Source: Pseudocoprococcus catus (GTDB lineage Bacteria; Bacillota; Clostridia; Lachnospirales; Lachnospiraceae). Taken from it: 22,100 nt of DNA. Location: the NCBI RefSeq assembly GCF_902381825.1, contig NZ_LR698973.1, positions 2,145,065 through 2,167,164 on the forward strand, in the 5' to 3' direction. The first letter of the stretch is position 1. The number at the start of each line of letters is the position of its first letter. This document shows, piece by piece, positions 8,258 through 14,595 of the stretch. The notes beneath the pieces are model-generated. The model was not told the origin of the DNA, ran no database searches, and saw only the letters and a program-made list of their open reading frames with translations. Both the position numbers and the translations under genes were made by a program.

Positions 8258-8364
8258 CTGCAATTATAATATGGTATTTTTTGTGTCATAATTCGATTCA
8301 TCTCCCGTGAGAGGCGCCAATGATTCATTTCCCCCATAAGAGGGGCCTACTATTATAATTGCAG
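8258..8364. repeat. Perfect 14-bp inverted repeat
   Basis: CTGCAATTATAATA at 8258-8271 is the exact reverse complement of TATTATAATTGCAG at 8351-8364. Weaker complementarity continues outward (GAATCGTTTGG at 8244-8254 against the bases up to about 8378). The loop of about 79 nt contains the first two degenerate repeats of the 8294-8411 set. Confidence 0.75.
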
Positions 8365-8411
8365 AGGCAAAGCGTATTCCTCCGATTCATCCCCCCGTAT
8401 GAGGGGCCTAC
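8294..8411. repeat. Three degenerate 26-29-bp repeats with C-run/G-run hairpins
   Basis: Copies begin GATTCATC or GATTCATT at 8294, 8322 and 8384. Copies 2 and 3 end in GAGGGGCCTAC or AGAGGGGCCTAC. Each contains CCC(CC) opposite GAGG(GG) separated by 3-5 nt, so each can form a small hairpin. Copies 1 and 2 are almost adjacent, while 33 bp separate copies 2 and 3. The irregular spacing and divergence argue against a CRISPR array. Confidence 0.6.
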
Positions 8412-8452
8412 ACTCAGTGTTTATGCGTATTTGAGCGTTCGGCACATTGTCG

Positions 8453-8505
8453 TTGTGCAATTTGCACAATAGCATGTACTATGTACCTTCAACTATGTAC
8501 CTTCA
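8453..8505. repeat. Palindrome followed by 14-bp tandem repeat
   Basis: TTGTGCAA T TTGCACAA (8453-8469) is a palindrome with perfect 8-bp arms. It is followed by two exact back-to-back copies of ACTATGTACCTTCA (8478-8491 and 8492-8505). They lie about 70 bp beyond the end of the methyltransferase gene. A protein-binding region is the simplest reading. Confidence 0.6.
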
Positions 8506-8572
8506 CTCACTCAAACATCCTATAATTAAACATTAATAGCACAGGTATATCAATGACTACCAAACAGGCAGT

Positions 8573-9580
8573 TTATCTTACATTGGTTTCAATGAAGTTG
8601 ATTTCTTCATCGGAAAGATTATATTTTTTATAAAGCTGCTTATCAATATTTGCAATCGACTGTGACCAGTCAATATCTGAGGATGATGTAAAATCTTGAA
8701 GTGGCACACATGACCACGCCTGACCAGTGCAATGCTGCGTTATTTTCAAAACACCAAGCAAAGTTCTTGTAAACTTGCACTTAATATACTTTTGAATATT
8801 TTTACACGGTTCAAGTGTATCATATTTACCGATGCCGATAAATGTCTGTAAAAAACCAACACCCGGCTCTGCAATATCAGTAGCCGAAAGAGTTTCGCCA
8901 AACTTACCAGAGCCACTAGCTGCGGGCATTAATACAGTGTAATAATCCAATGTTCCATCTTTATCTTTAATATAATCTTTCCGAACATACATACGTGTTC
9001 TTTTCATGTTTTTTAATCCAGCCATCAAAATATATTCATATCCATCATTTGGCTTCTCATCAAAAAACACTTCTGCCAATACTGTAAATGCACTCGTTCG
9101 TAATCTATTAACCAAATGAGGATGCTCTTTAACAAATAATGACGTCACACCATAACTCATAGTTGATGCAATAATAGTATCAAAAGATTTTTCGTTTTTC
9201 ACCTTTACCTTGTGCAAAATAGTATTCAATTCATCATATTTTGTAAAAATACCAATTGGGTCATAATTTTTCGTTGCATCACGATACGAAATAACAAGAC
9301 CACCTTTGATATCTGTATTTGGAAAAACATCAGCCGCATTTTCAGAATATTGTAATACTTTAAAATGTTCATCAGCCAACATTTTTTCATTCCATGCTTT
9401 AGGTGTTGCACCAGCATTGAATAAAAACCTTGCTGGATGTATCAATTCAGCCTTATCAGCTATAGTTGCAGCTTCATCCATAAACATGTTATATACAGGA
9501 GCTGCATATGTTTTATTATCACTTTCTTCCGAAATAATATCCTGATAAGGCGGATTTCCAATAACAAAATCAAATTTCAT
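8573..9580 (-). CDS. Eco57I-like adenine DNA methyltransferase, catalytic (NPPY) subunit
   Basis: This is the catalytic half of an N6-adenine DNA methyltransferase. Motif IV is at the very start: MKFDFVIGNPPYQD. The ATG at 9580 is preferred to one at 9595 because GAGGG lies 8 nt upstream of it and the protein then begins as these subunits usually do; 9595 overlaps the previous gene. The middle (IHPARFLFNAGATPKAWNEK) and the C-terminal part (TRTLLGVLKITQHCTGQAW, VPLQDFTSSSDIDWSQSI) fit the target-recognition region and tail of the Eco57I/type IIG methylase group. It follows the partner gene by only 4 nt, so the two are translationally coupled. No restriction domain or restriction gene is adjacent, so it may be an orphan methylase serving protection or regulation. 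Confidence 0.85.
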   Translation of the reverse strand: MKFDFVIGNPPYQDIISEESDNKTYAAPVYNMFMDEAATIADKAELIHPARFLFNAGATPKAWNEKMLADEHFKVLQYSENAADVFPNTDIKGGLVISYRDATKNYDPIGIFTKYDELNTILHKVKVKNEKSFDTIIASTMSYGVTSLFVKEHPHLVNRLRTSAFTVLAEVFFDEKPNDGYEYILMAGLKNMKRTRMYVRKDYIKDKDGTLDYYTVLMPAASGSGKFGETLSATDIAEPGVGFLQTFIGIGKYDTLEPCKNIQKYIKCKFTRTLLGVLKITQHCTGQAWSCVPLQDFTSSSDIDWSQSIANIDKQLYKKYNLSDEEINFIETNVR

Positions 9581-9584
9581 GACC

Positions 9585-10535
9585 TTATCCCTCATTCATA
9601 CTTTTGTACATTACACTTTTATCTTCTCGCCAATCATAGATTTTACAATCTATTGTCTCCGGCAATACTTCTTCTGGTTCTGGCTCGGATTCATCCGCAA
9701 TTCCCATGATTTCAAACATGGTCATCTGATGCGGTTCATTTTCATCTTTTTGCTCACATACCGCACCCACATACGGAATAACGCCATGTATTCCATCCAT
9801 CTGCCATAAATTCCAGCTGATAATATCTGCAATACGCTTCAATGATGAATCTGTCGGTTCTTCATTCCATCTGTCACGTGTATACTCACAGAATGTTTCA
9901 AGAAGATTGATTCTTGCAATCAGCAAATTATCTCCCTGATATTCATATCCATATACACTTTCAAATGCACGATACACCCACTGATTCCACGTCTTACGAG
10001 TCTGTGTATTCTCATTGATAATACGTAATTTTCTATCTAAGATTCCAATTCTGTTATGAATCGGGATAATCTCACCAGTTGCAGCATCATAACGTGATAC
10101 AAGATATGGAGCTTCTCCACAAGTGATTTCCAATCGTTTGGAATCCACATAATCCTTCCACGATTTTCCATCTGGAAACTCAATCTTGTCTTCTGTTGTA
10201 ATCCATTCACGGTCTTGCTCTACATTGAACACATTTTCACGACCAAACCATTCTGTATCACAATGATTATTCATTTTATTGCAAATCCATGACGGAGTAA
10301 ATACCTCTGCTTTCTTTCGTGTACGAAGTACTTGTTCTTCCATACTCTTTGATACACGAGGACGAATATCAACTGAATTGCCTGAAAGAATCTTTTTTGT
10401 AATAGGCATTGTAAAATCAACACCATCATACGCATCCGTGGCAAAAATGATATTCTTTTCAGTTGTTCTATCCCTCAAAAGCAAATTCAATGCTACGCTT
10501 ACTGGATGAGATTTCAAGTCAATTAAGTCTGACAT
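9585..10535 (-). CDS. Eco57I-like adenine methyltransferase, N-terminal (AdoMet-binding side) subunit
   Basis: This is the partner half of the split methyltransferase. The ATG at 10535 is chosen for AAAGGAAG just upstream (about 10541-10548); a longer frame from 10571 lacks such a site. The signature KKAEVFTPSWICNKMNNH near residues 80-100 is the FTP motif of Eco57I-type methylases. RLEITCGEAPYLVSRYD holds the position of motif I and should contribute to S-adenosylmethionine binding. GILDRKLRIINENT, YGYEYQGDNLLIARINLLET and IISWNLWQMDG are further conserved-looking stretches. It lacks the NPPY motif, which is at the start of the next gene. Together the two make about 650 residues, roughly one complete methylase. 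The promoter side abuts the orphan omega-RNA at 10.6-10.93 kb, which reads in the opposite direction. Confidence 0.83.
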   Translation of the reverse strand: MSDLIDLKSHPVSVALNLLLRDRTTEKNIIFATDAYDGVDFTMPITKKILSGNSVDIRPRVSKSMEEQVLRTRKKAEVFTPSWICNKMNNHCDTEWFGRENVFNVEQDREWITTEDKIEFPDGKSWKDYVDSKRLEITCGEAPYLVSRYDAATGEIIPIHNRIGILDRKLRIINENTQTRKTWNQWVYRAFESVYGYEYQGDNLLIARINLLETFCEYTRDRWNEEPTDSSLKRIADIISWNLWQMDGIHGVIPYVGAVCEQKDENEPHQMTMFEIMGIADESEPEPEEVLPETIDCKIYDWREDKSVMYKSMNEG

Positions 10536-10599
10536 AAAATCTTCCTTTCTTATATATTCAATAACATCCATGAAGCAGTGTTTCGGATTCTAAGTTTAT

Positions 10600-10930
10600 G
10601 TCACCCGTAAACCTTTATAAACGCACCTGTTGACCCTGTCTTGTCGTAAACCCCGACATTAAACCGGTTCCGGACGGCTTCCGTTATCAGGCCTGCGGCC
10701 AAGGCATAGCCGCGTGGTTGCAAGTAGCGCTCCGGTGTGAAAGCTTAAGCCATTGATCCATGGACAGTATTCCGCCCGGAAAAGAGATAACGTATGGACA
10801 CGGGCATATGCAGCTTCGGCTGTATGTGGCCCGCTGCCGACCGACGGTGAAAGATTGTACGGTGAATGCTGCAAAGCTACGGGATTCCGTAAAAAGAATC
10901 CCACGGTTTTAACCGTGGGAGTGTCAACAC
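10600..10930 (+). ncRNA. Orphan IS200/IS605-type right end with probable TnpB omega-RNA
   Basis: The segment ends in TCCCACGGTT-TT-AACCGTGGGA (10899-10920) followed by GTGTCAAC. A C/G-rich terminal hairpin of this sort after GAA, then GTGTCAA, is what I know from right ends of IS605-family tnpB elements, where the RNA scaffold meets the guide. The preceding 300 nt are GC-rich and full of short inverted repeats (for example GCAGCTTCGGCTG near 10810), unlike the surrounding AT-rich coding DNA, and have no convincing reading frame. No tnpB zinc-finger or RuvC codons are found upstream; the neighbouring genes are the divergent methylase pair. If it is functional, the guide would start near 10928 on the + strand. 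The 5' boundary is a guess. Confidence 0.6.
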
Positions 10931-10967
10931 ATATTTAATATGATAATTTTTTCGCGAAAATTAATTT

Positions 10968-11459
10968 TCATCGTCCAAATTTTGCAGCGATACTTCCAAT
11001 GAATGACTGAATATCATCGATAGTCGGTGTATACTGCAGCGTCTCCCTCACTGACACCCCGGTGTGAATGGAGCATAAGATCAGACCTACGAAAATCGAT
11101 GTACTAAATAATGCTGCATAGCAGCAGATAGTTGAAGCCTTTGGCTTGCAGTTGATCCATGCGAGAAACAGGATGAGTCCAACAGGCGGCATCAAGAAAC
11201 TCGCAATTGCTAAAAAGATCATGGCTGGAATACTGGTGTCCTGTTCATATCTGCTTCTCTCTTCCTCTTCCTCATCTGCTGCTACATCATCTTCTCGTTC
11301 ATCGGCCTCCTTGCGCTTTAATCTTATACGTTTAGGCGTCACATCTACATTATTCTCTACACTTTTTCTTTTTTTCTTTGGTGGGCTGAATGTTGCCCCG
11401 CAATTTGGACAGAACGTTGCATCATCTGGAAGCTCAGTACCACATCTTTTACATTTCAT
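10968..11459 (-). CDS. Zinc-ribbon membrane protein
   Basis: The ATG at 11459 overlaps the end of the upstream gene; GGGGGAGGG at 11465-11473, inside that gene, is its ribosome binding site, so translation is coupled. Residues 1-25 form a zinc ribbon (CKRCG...CPNCG). A basic then strongly acidic linker follows (KKKRKSVENN; VAADEEEEERSRYEQD). Residues about 80-140 hold two membrane helices (IPAMIFLAIASFLMPPVGLI and ICCYAALFSTSIFVGLILC). The C-terminal tail has no recognised motif. Zinc-ribbon plus two-helix proteins of this sort are common in Clostridia and mostly of unknown function. A membrane-stress or envelope role is possible but not shown. Confidence 0.8.
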   Translation of the reverse strand: MKCKRCGTELPDDATFCPNCGATFSPPKKKRKSVENNVDVTPKRIRLKRKEADEREDDVAADEEEEERSRYEQDTSIPAMIFLAIASFLMPPVGLILFLAWINCKPKASTICCYAALFSTSIFVGLILCSIHTGVSVRETLQYTPTIDDIQSFIGSIAAKFGR

Positions 11460-12153
11460 TGTTGAACCCTCCCCCAAGTTTGCTGTTCTCTATTTTCCTT
11501 CCCATTGCTCTGTAAAAAGCGATCGACCTGGCCGCCATCTGCCTGCTGTTTTCCGCTCTGTCTGCTTCATACTCCATGAATTCGTCTGCGGATTTAAGGT
11601 CGAGTTCTGTAGAAAACGACGCATCTTCAATATCTTCCTCTTTGAAAATATCACTAATTTTCTTCATCGATTCGTCAAGCTCTTCTTCTGTCATCTGTCC
11701 TTCATCTGATGCAACACTAATGATAATATTTGCTATGATCTGTAATTCCCCATAACGATAAGCTGTATACTCATCTATCTCCGCGCCTACGATCTGTTCC
11801 TTCGATACTTCAAACAGGGAACGTTCCTTCGGAAGTTGTGCTGCTAGAAGCAGAACAGCTTCTGCCTGCTTCCGATCAAGGCTTAAAGGATCAGCAACAC
11901 TGTCAAGCAGCCGGATCGGATGATATTTTTCCACGATCTCGTCTGTATCAAACAGATTGATGTTCATCAGCTCATTTTCGTCTTCAGGCACATAAACAAA
12001 AAGCGTATACTTGTTTTCTGCCAAAGTGTTTTTTAACAGCTCTAATGCATCCATATAAAAGCCCATTTCATCATCTGTGGCTTCTGTTATCTTTTTGATC
12101 ATCATTTTAATATCTTCTTCGGAATATTTTCTTATACATGTGAGTACATCCAC
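11449..12153 (-). CDS. Unrecognised acidic protein (234 aa)
   Basis: It starts with GTG at 12153, supported by AAAAGGAGTG at 12161-12170. The product is soluble, helical and very acidic, with clusters such as MTEEELDESMKKISDIFKEE and a tail RAENSRQMAARSIAFYRAMG. I recognise no family. Its last codons contain the ribosome binding site and the start of the zinc-ribbon membrane protein (an 11-nt overlap), so the two products are likely made in fixed ratio and may work together. A hairpin-rich leader of about 220 nt lies upstream. Confidence 0.8.
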   Translation of the reverse strand: MDVLTCIRKYSEEDIKMMIKKITEATDDEMGFYMDALELLKNTLAENKYTLFVYVPEDENELMNINLFDTDEIVEKYHPIRLLDSVADPLSLDRKQAEAVLLLAAQLPKERSLFEVSKEQIVGAEIDEYTAYRYGELQIIANIIISVASDEGQMTEEELDESMKKISDIFKEEDIEDASFSTELDLKSADEFMEYEADRAENSRQMAARSIAFYRAMGRKIENSKLGGGFNNEM

Positions 12154-12424
12154 TTTTTTTCACTCCTTTTGCAATAATTGTATATATACAAAATGGGAGA
12201 ATCCCCGTATCCTTGACAGTAGAAAATCCCGGAACGATCCGGGACTTTCAAAAAAAATAAAACAAGGAGGATGCTCTTAACGGCCAATCTGCCGCCCCTT
12301 CATCACATCCGGAAGAGCTTACCGGATGTTGTCTGTACTTGGCTGCTGTGGAAGCAGCTATCTGTTCATGGCATTATAATACCACATCTGGCAGGACCGA
12401 TTTTTTTTGCGAAAAACGGGCTCT
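12154..12424. other. Hairpin-rich leader or intergenic region
   Basis: No gene is supported here. On the minus strand it would be the leader of the gene starting at 12153. It holds ACATCCGG/CCGGATGT (12305-12312 with 12322-12329), GCTGCT/AGCAGC (12342-12358) and a stem TCCCGGA-acga-TCCGGGA (12227-12244) followed on the minus strand by TTTTCT. The last may terminate or attenuate transcription before the gene. A TATAAT readable on either strand lies at 12373-12380, but no matching -35 is seen. Confidence 0.45.
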
Positions 12425-12437
12425 GGAATTAAATTCC
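12425..12437. promoter_or_regulatory. GGAATTAAATTCC palindrome (copy 2 of 4)
   Basis: This is an exact 13-bp match to the reverse complement of the core at 2047-2059. It lies between a T-run (12401-12408) and an A-run (12446-12453) that flank it like the two sides of a bidirectional terminator, directly after the thymidylate kinase terminator. Confidence 0.5.
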
Positions 12438-12445
12438 GTCTTGGC

Positions 12446-12480
12446 AAAAAAAACAGAAGAAGCTTTTGCTTCCCCTGTCT
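12446..12480 (-). terminator. Rho-independent terminator after thymidylate kinase
   Basis: On the minus strand ACAG-GG-GAAGC-AAAA-GCTTC-TT-CTGT runs into eight T. It begins about 10 nt after the kinase stop codon. Confidence 0.85.
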
Positions 12481-12490
12481 TTCTTCTGAA

Positions 12491-13162
12491 TTAAATCATT
12501 TCCTCACTTTTTTCCCATTCTTCATAGTCAAGAATGGCATCCATGATCATTTCATGGATCCTTTCCGGAGGCAGGATCTTTCCATCCTTACAGCAGTTGA
12601 TTCTTTCCCAACCGCCTTTTCTTGCGCAGAACTTAGAAGCTTCATGGACCTGTCTCATGTATTCAGCGTCCTCTTCATGGATATCCTTCTTTTCTCCGCG
12701 CTGCTCGATCAGCTGCATTGAGATATCAGGATCCACATCAAGGTAGATGACCATATCCGGTTCTGGTAATCCGAGGAGATCGTACTCGTATTCATAGAGC
12801 CACTGTAAGAAGCGGCGTCTTCTCATACGAGGCAGACGGGCGCACTGGTAAATTGCATTCGACGTTGTATATCTGTCAGCAATGATCAGTTTTCCTTTCT
12901 CATAATCTCTTTTCCAGTCTTCCATATAAGAAGCGATACGGTCAGCAGCATAAAAGCTTGCAGCGGCGTATGGAGAAATATCATCTCTTTTTCCGTATCT
13001 CCCGGCAAGATATCCTTTAACTAATGCGGATGAGTCAGACTGATAATTTGGGAAAGAAAGCTTTCTTGCATCAATTCCTTTCTCCAACATTGTTTCAAGC
13101 AGGAGCTGAGACTGTGTTGCTTTTCCGCTTCCGTCATTTCCTTCGATAACGATAAATTTCAT
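12491..13162 (-). CDS. tmk-like: Thymidylate kinase
   Basis: Thymidylate kinase converts dTMP to dTDP, an essential step in dTTP supply. The P-loop is GNDGSGKATQ from residue 8, with Ala in the place often held by Ser or Thr. The DR motif occurs in IIADRYTTSNAIYQ, and the LID region follows YLDVDPDISMQLIEQRG. At 223 residues it has the usual family length. AAAGGAGG lies just upstream of the ATG at 13162. It is monocistronic by appearance, with its own terminator downstream and the MORN gene terminator upstream. As with the guanylate kinase, an additional element-borne copy beside the host enzyme is the likely situation. Confidence 0.92.
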   Translation of the reverse strand: MKFIVIEGNDGSGKATQSQLLLETMLEKGIDARKLSFPNYQSDSSALVKGYLAGRYGKRDDISPYAAASFYAADRIASYMEDWKRDYEKGKLIIADRYTTSNAIYQCARLPRMRRRRFLQWLYEYEYDLLGLPEPDMVIYLDVDPDISMQLIEQRGEKKDIHEEDAEYMRQVHEASKFCARKGGWERINCCKDGKILPPERIHEMIMDAILDYEEWEKSEEMI

Positions 13163-13244
13163 AATAAATCCTCCTTTTTTATTTGTTCAATCATAGTCAA
13201 TATGAATGAATCTGACTCAAAAAAAAGCTGGGATACTTGTTTTG

Positions 13245-13278
13245 ACAAAAAAAGATGAGGCCTCATTTAGCCTCACCT
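13245..13278 (-). terminator. Rho-independent terminator after MORN-repeat gene
   Basis: On the minus strand GGTGAGGC-(8 nt)-GCCTCATC runs into seven T (13247-13253). It lies 11 nt beyond the stop codon. Confidence 0.85.
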
Positions 13279-13288
13279 TTGTTCTGCG

Positions 13289-13915
13289 TCATTCGCTTCG
13301 TCGTACAAAAACATATAATTTCGCCGTATCAAAAATGATCGTCCCTGTTTCTGTAAACACATTTCTCTTAAATTTTCCAGCATACACTTTATTTCTGTTT
13401 CTGTACACACCTACGCCGTCGAATTCGCCATTAAGAAAGTCACCCTCGTAAGAATCTCCATTTGAGATAAAAAGTGTCCCCTTTCCAGTTATATGGTCTT
13501 TCATGAACATCCCGTCATAATAGCTGCCATCCGGAAAATAAGCCAACCCGTTTCCATGCCGCATACCATAAAAAAGCTTTCCTACATACCGGCTTCCATT
13601 AGGCATGTAAACGATCATGCTTTCCAAAGGTTCTCCATCTAGCCACAACGCGCTAATGATCCGTCCATCCAATAGTTTCATCACGCCTGCGCCATCCGGT
13701 CTTCCCTCAAATACGTCTCCATTGTAGATCCTTCCATCATCATAAGTAATAAAAGCATCCCCGGAATAGTCCGTTTCATTTTCGTTGATGACACGCGCAT
13801 CCCGTGACGGAAGCATTAGCCATTCGGAATAATCATACCCACAATATGGACAGTAAACTCCATGCAACAACACAATTTCCTTATTACATTTTGGACACCT
13901 TATTGGACCTCTCAT
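13289..13915 (-). CDS. Zinc-ribbon and MORN-repeat protein
   Basis: Residues 1-30 form a zinc ribbon (CPKCNKEI...YCPYCGYDY). From about residue 50 on there are at least five to six MORN-type repeats, seen as a Y-x-G-x-(F/W)-x(3)-G-x-G pattern: IYNGDVFEGRPDGAGVMKL, YVGKLFYGMRHGNGLAYFPD, YYDGMFMKDHITGKGTLF, YEGDFLNGEFDGVGVY and VYAGKFKRNVFTETGTI. MORN repeats mediate protein or membrane-lipid contacts. There is no signal peptide and no membrane helix, so it is cytoplasmic or peripheral. AAAGGAGG precedes the ATG at 13915, and a promoter with an inverted repeat lies upstream. It is alone in its transcription unit. No enzymatic domain is seen. Confidence 0.88.
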   Translation of the reverse strand: MRGPIRCPKCNKEIVLLHGVYCPYCGYDYSEWLMLPSRDARVINENETDYSGDAFITYDDGRIYNGDVFEGRPDGAGVMKLLDGRIISALWLDGEPLESMIVYMPNGSRYVGKLFYGMRHGNGLAYFPDGSYYDGMFMKDHITGKGTLFISNGDSYEGDFLNGEFDGVGVYRNRNKVYAGKFKRNVFTETGTIIFDTAKLYVFVRRSE

Positions 13916-13938
13916 ATGTCATCCTCCTTTTCTTTTAG

Positions 13939-13999
13939 GGTATCACATTATCTTATATGTTGATACCTTATATTTTACTAGAATATGACTTTTTGTCAA
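13939..13999 (-). promoter_or_regulatory. Promoter with operator-like inverted repeat for the MORN gene
   Basis: On the minus strand TTGACA (13994-13999) and TAAAAT (13972-13977) are spaced 16 nt. Just downstream, around the expected transcript start, GGTATCA and TGATACC (13939-13945 and 13961-13967) form an inverted repeat with 7-bp arms. A repressor bound there would block initiation. The regulator is not identified. Confidence 0.6.
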
Positions 14000-14147
14000 A
14001 AAGGAAATTCTGTTGATATCCGCCCTGTATTATTGATTGTTCTTAACTTAATTCCTCTTTATCCCATTAAAAAACGCAGATCACTCAATTTCCAGTCAAT
14101 CTTAAGTCAATTTTCTTCAGCGTATCATTAGAAATCACAAATAAAAA

Positions 14148-14180
14148 GCCCAGATTCACATAAATCTGAGCTTTTCTAAA
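14148..14180 (-). terminator. Bidirectional terminator
   Basis: AAAAGCCCAGATT pairs with AATCTGAGCTTTT around CACAT with one mismatch. On the minus strand the stem is followed by a T-run (GGGCTTTTTATTTG). There is no obvious minus-strand gene just upstream, so it probably ends a transcript from the 14.2-14.57 kb region. The DNA between this and the MORN promoter (14000-14147) shows nothing else. Confidence 0.75.
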
Positions 14181-14483
14181 AAAAGTTTTTATTAAATTGG
14201 CGTGTTAATACTCGCAACTTCAGTCGTGTAGATACAACACGCCAAACAGCAAGACAGCCTTACGCTGTCTGCTGTTTATGACACATATACCAGGCCTGTA
14301 TTCTTCCGAATGACTTGTACATACTTCGCAGGGAAGTTTTTCTTACCCTGCCCATAGGCACGGTAATATGCGCCGCCGGTCAGCTGTCCGGTCATCACAT
14401 ACCGTTTTTTTTACCGTACAAGAATACGGCTCCCGGCATTATACGGTCTTTCGCGTTATAGTGTCTGGTGCTCTTTTGAACTG
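14181..14483 (-). ncRNA. Structured non-coding region, possible transcript
   Basis: Two strong structures lie here: AAACAGC-a-AGACAGC against GCTGTCTGCTGTTT (14244-14277, 14 pairs and one bulge) and GGCGTGTT/AACACGCC (14199-14206 with 14236-14243) enclosing further pairing. A smaller stem ACCGTA/TACGGC-like lies near 14407-14425. A 39-codon minus-strand frame (MTGQLTGGAYYRAYGQGKKN and on) ends at about 14277, but I do not recognise it and it has no clear ribosome binding site. The terminator at 14148-14180 follows on the minus strand. It could be a small RNA, or mobile-element debris together with the recombinase scrap beside it. Confidence 0.35.
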
Positions 14484-14570
14484 TTACTTTACTTCTATAA
14501 GCCTGTGTATCTCAGGTCGCTCTACGTTACTACCAGACCAACCGCCGTCTATGTAATATTCTTTCTTGAA
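14484..14570 (-). pseudogene. Serine recombinase fragment
   Basis: A 28-codon minus-strand stretch reads FKKEYYIDGGWSGSNVERPE and continues IHRLIEVK. This resembles the conserved segment of resolvase/invertase catalytic domains (Y-x-D-x-G-x-S-G-x-N-x-x-R-P-x-x-x-x-L-I). It is bounded by stop codons on both sides, with no start, no catalytic Ser region and no DNA-binding domain. It looks like a relic of an integrase or resolvase. Confidence 0.5.
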
Positions 14571-14595
14571 TTAATTTGACATAATTTATCACCAA

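Larger units (their letters stand above)
8086..8572. other. Structured non-coding region between convergent blocks
   Basis: No gene of convincing quality is seen in these 487 bp. There is dense secondary-structure potential: competing stems at 8124-8192; a perfect 14-bp inverted repeat at 8258-8271 and 8351-8364; three degenerate repeats at 8294-8411; an 8-bp-arm palindrome TTGTGCAATTTGCACAA at 8453-8469; and a perfect tandem repeat of ACTATGTACCTTCA at 8478-8505. Such a mix is compatible with a non-coding RNA, a replication or transfer origin, or the remains of an insertion-sequence end. The sequence alone does not decide. Confidence 0.6.

Noticed and set aside
8294..8411. Possible short CRISPR array (three similar repeats, one 33-bp spacer-like gap)
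   Set aside because: Copies are diverged, the first two are adjacent without a spacer, and no cas gene or leader is near.
10753..10938. Plus-strand 61-codon frame across the orphan omega-RNA
   Set aside because: No ribosome binding site, and it runs through the terminal hairpin; it reads as chance frame in GC-rich structured RNA.
12267..12431. Plus-strand frame starting with ATG behind GGAGG
   Set aside because: GGAGG touches the ATG, so spacing is unusable; the peptide runs through hairpins and has no plausible composition.
14400..14430. Stem resembling group II intron domain V (GAGCCGTA...TACGGT)
   Set aside because: The internal bulge and GAAA-type loop expected of domain V are missing, and there is no reverse transcriptase or other intron domain.
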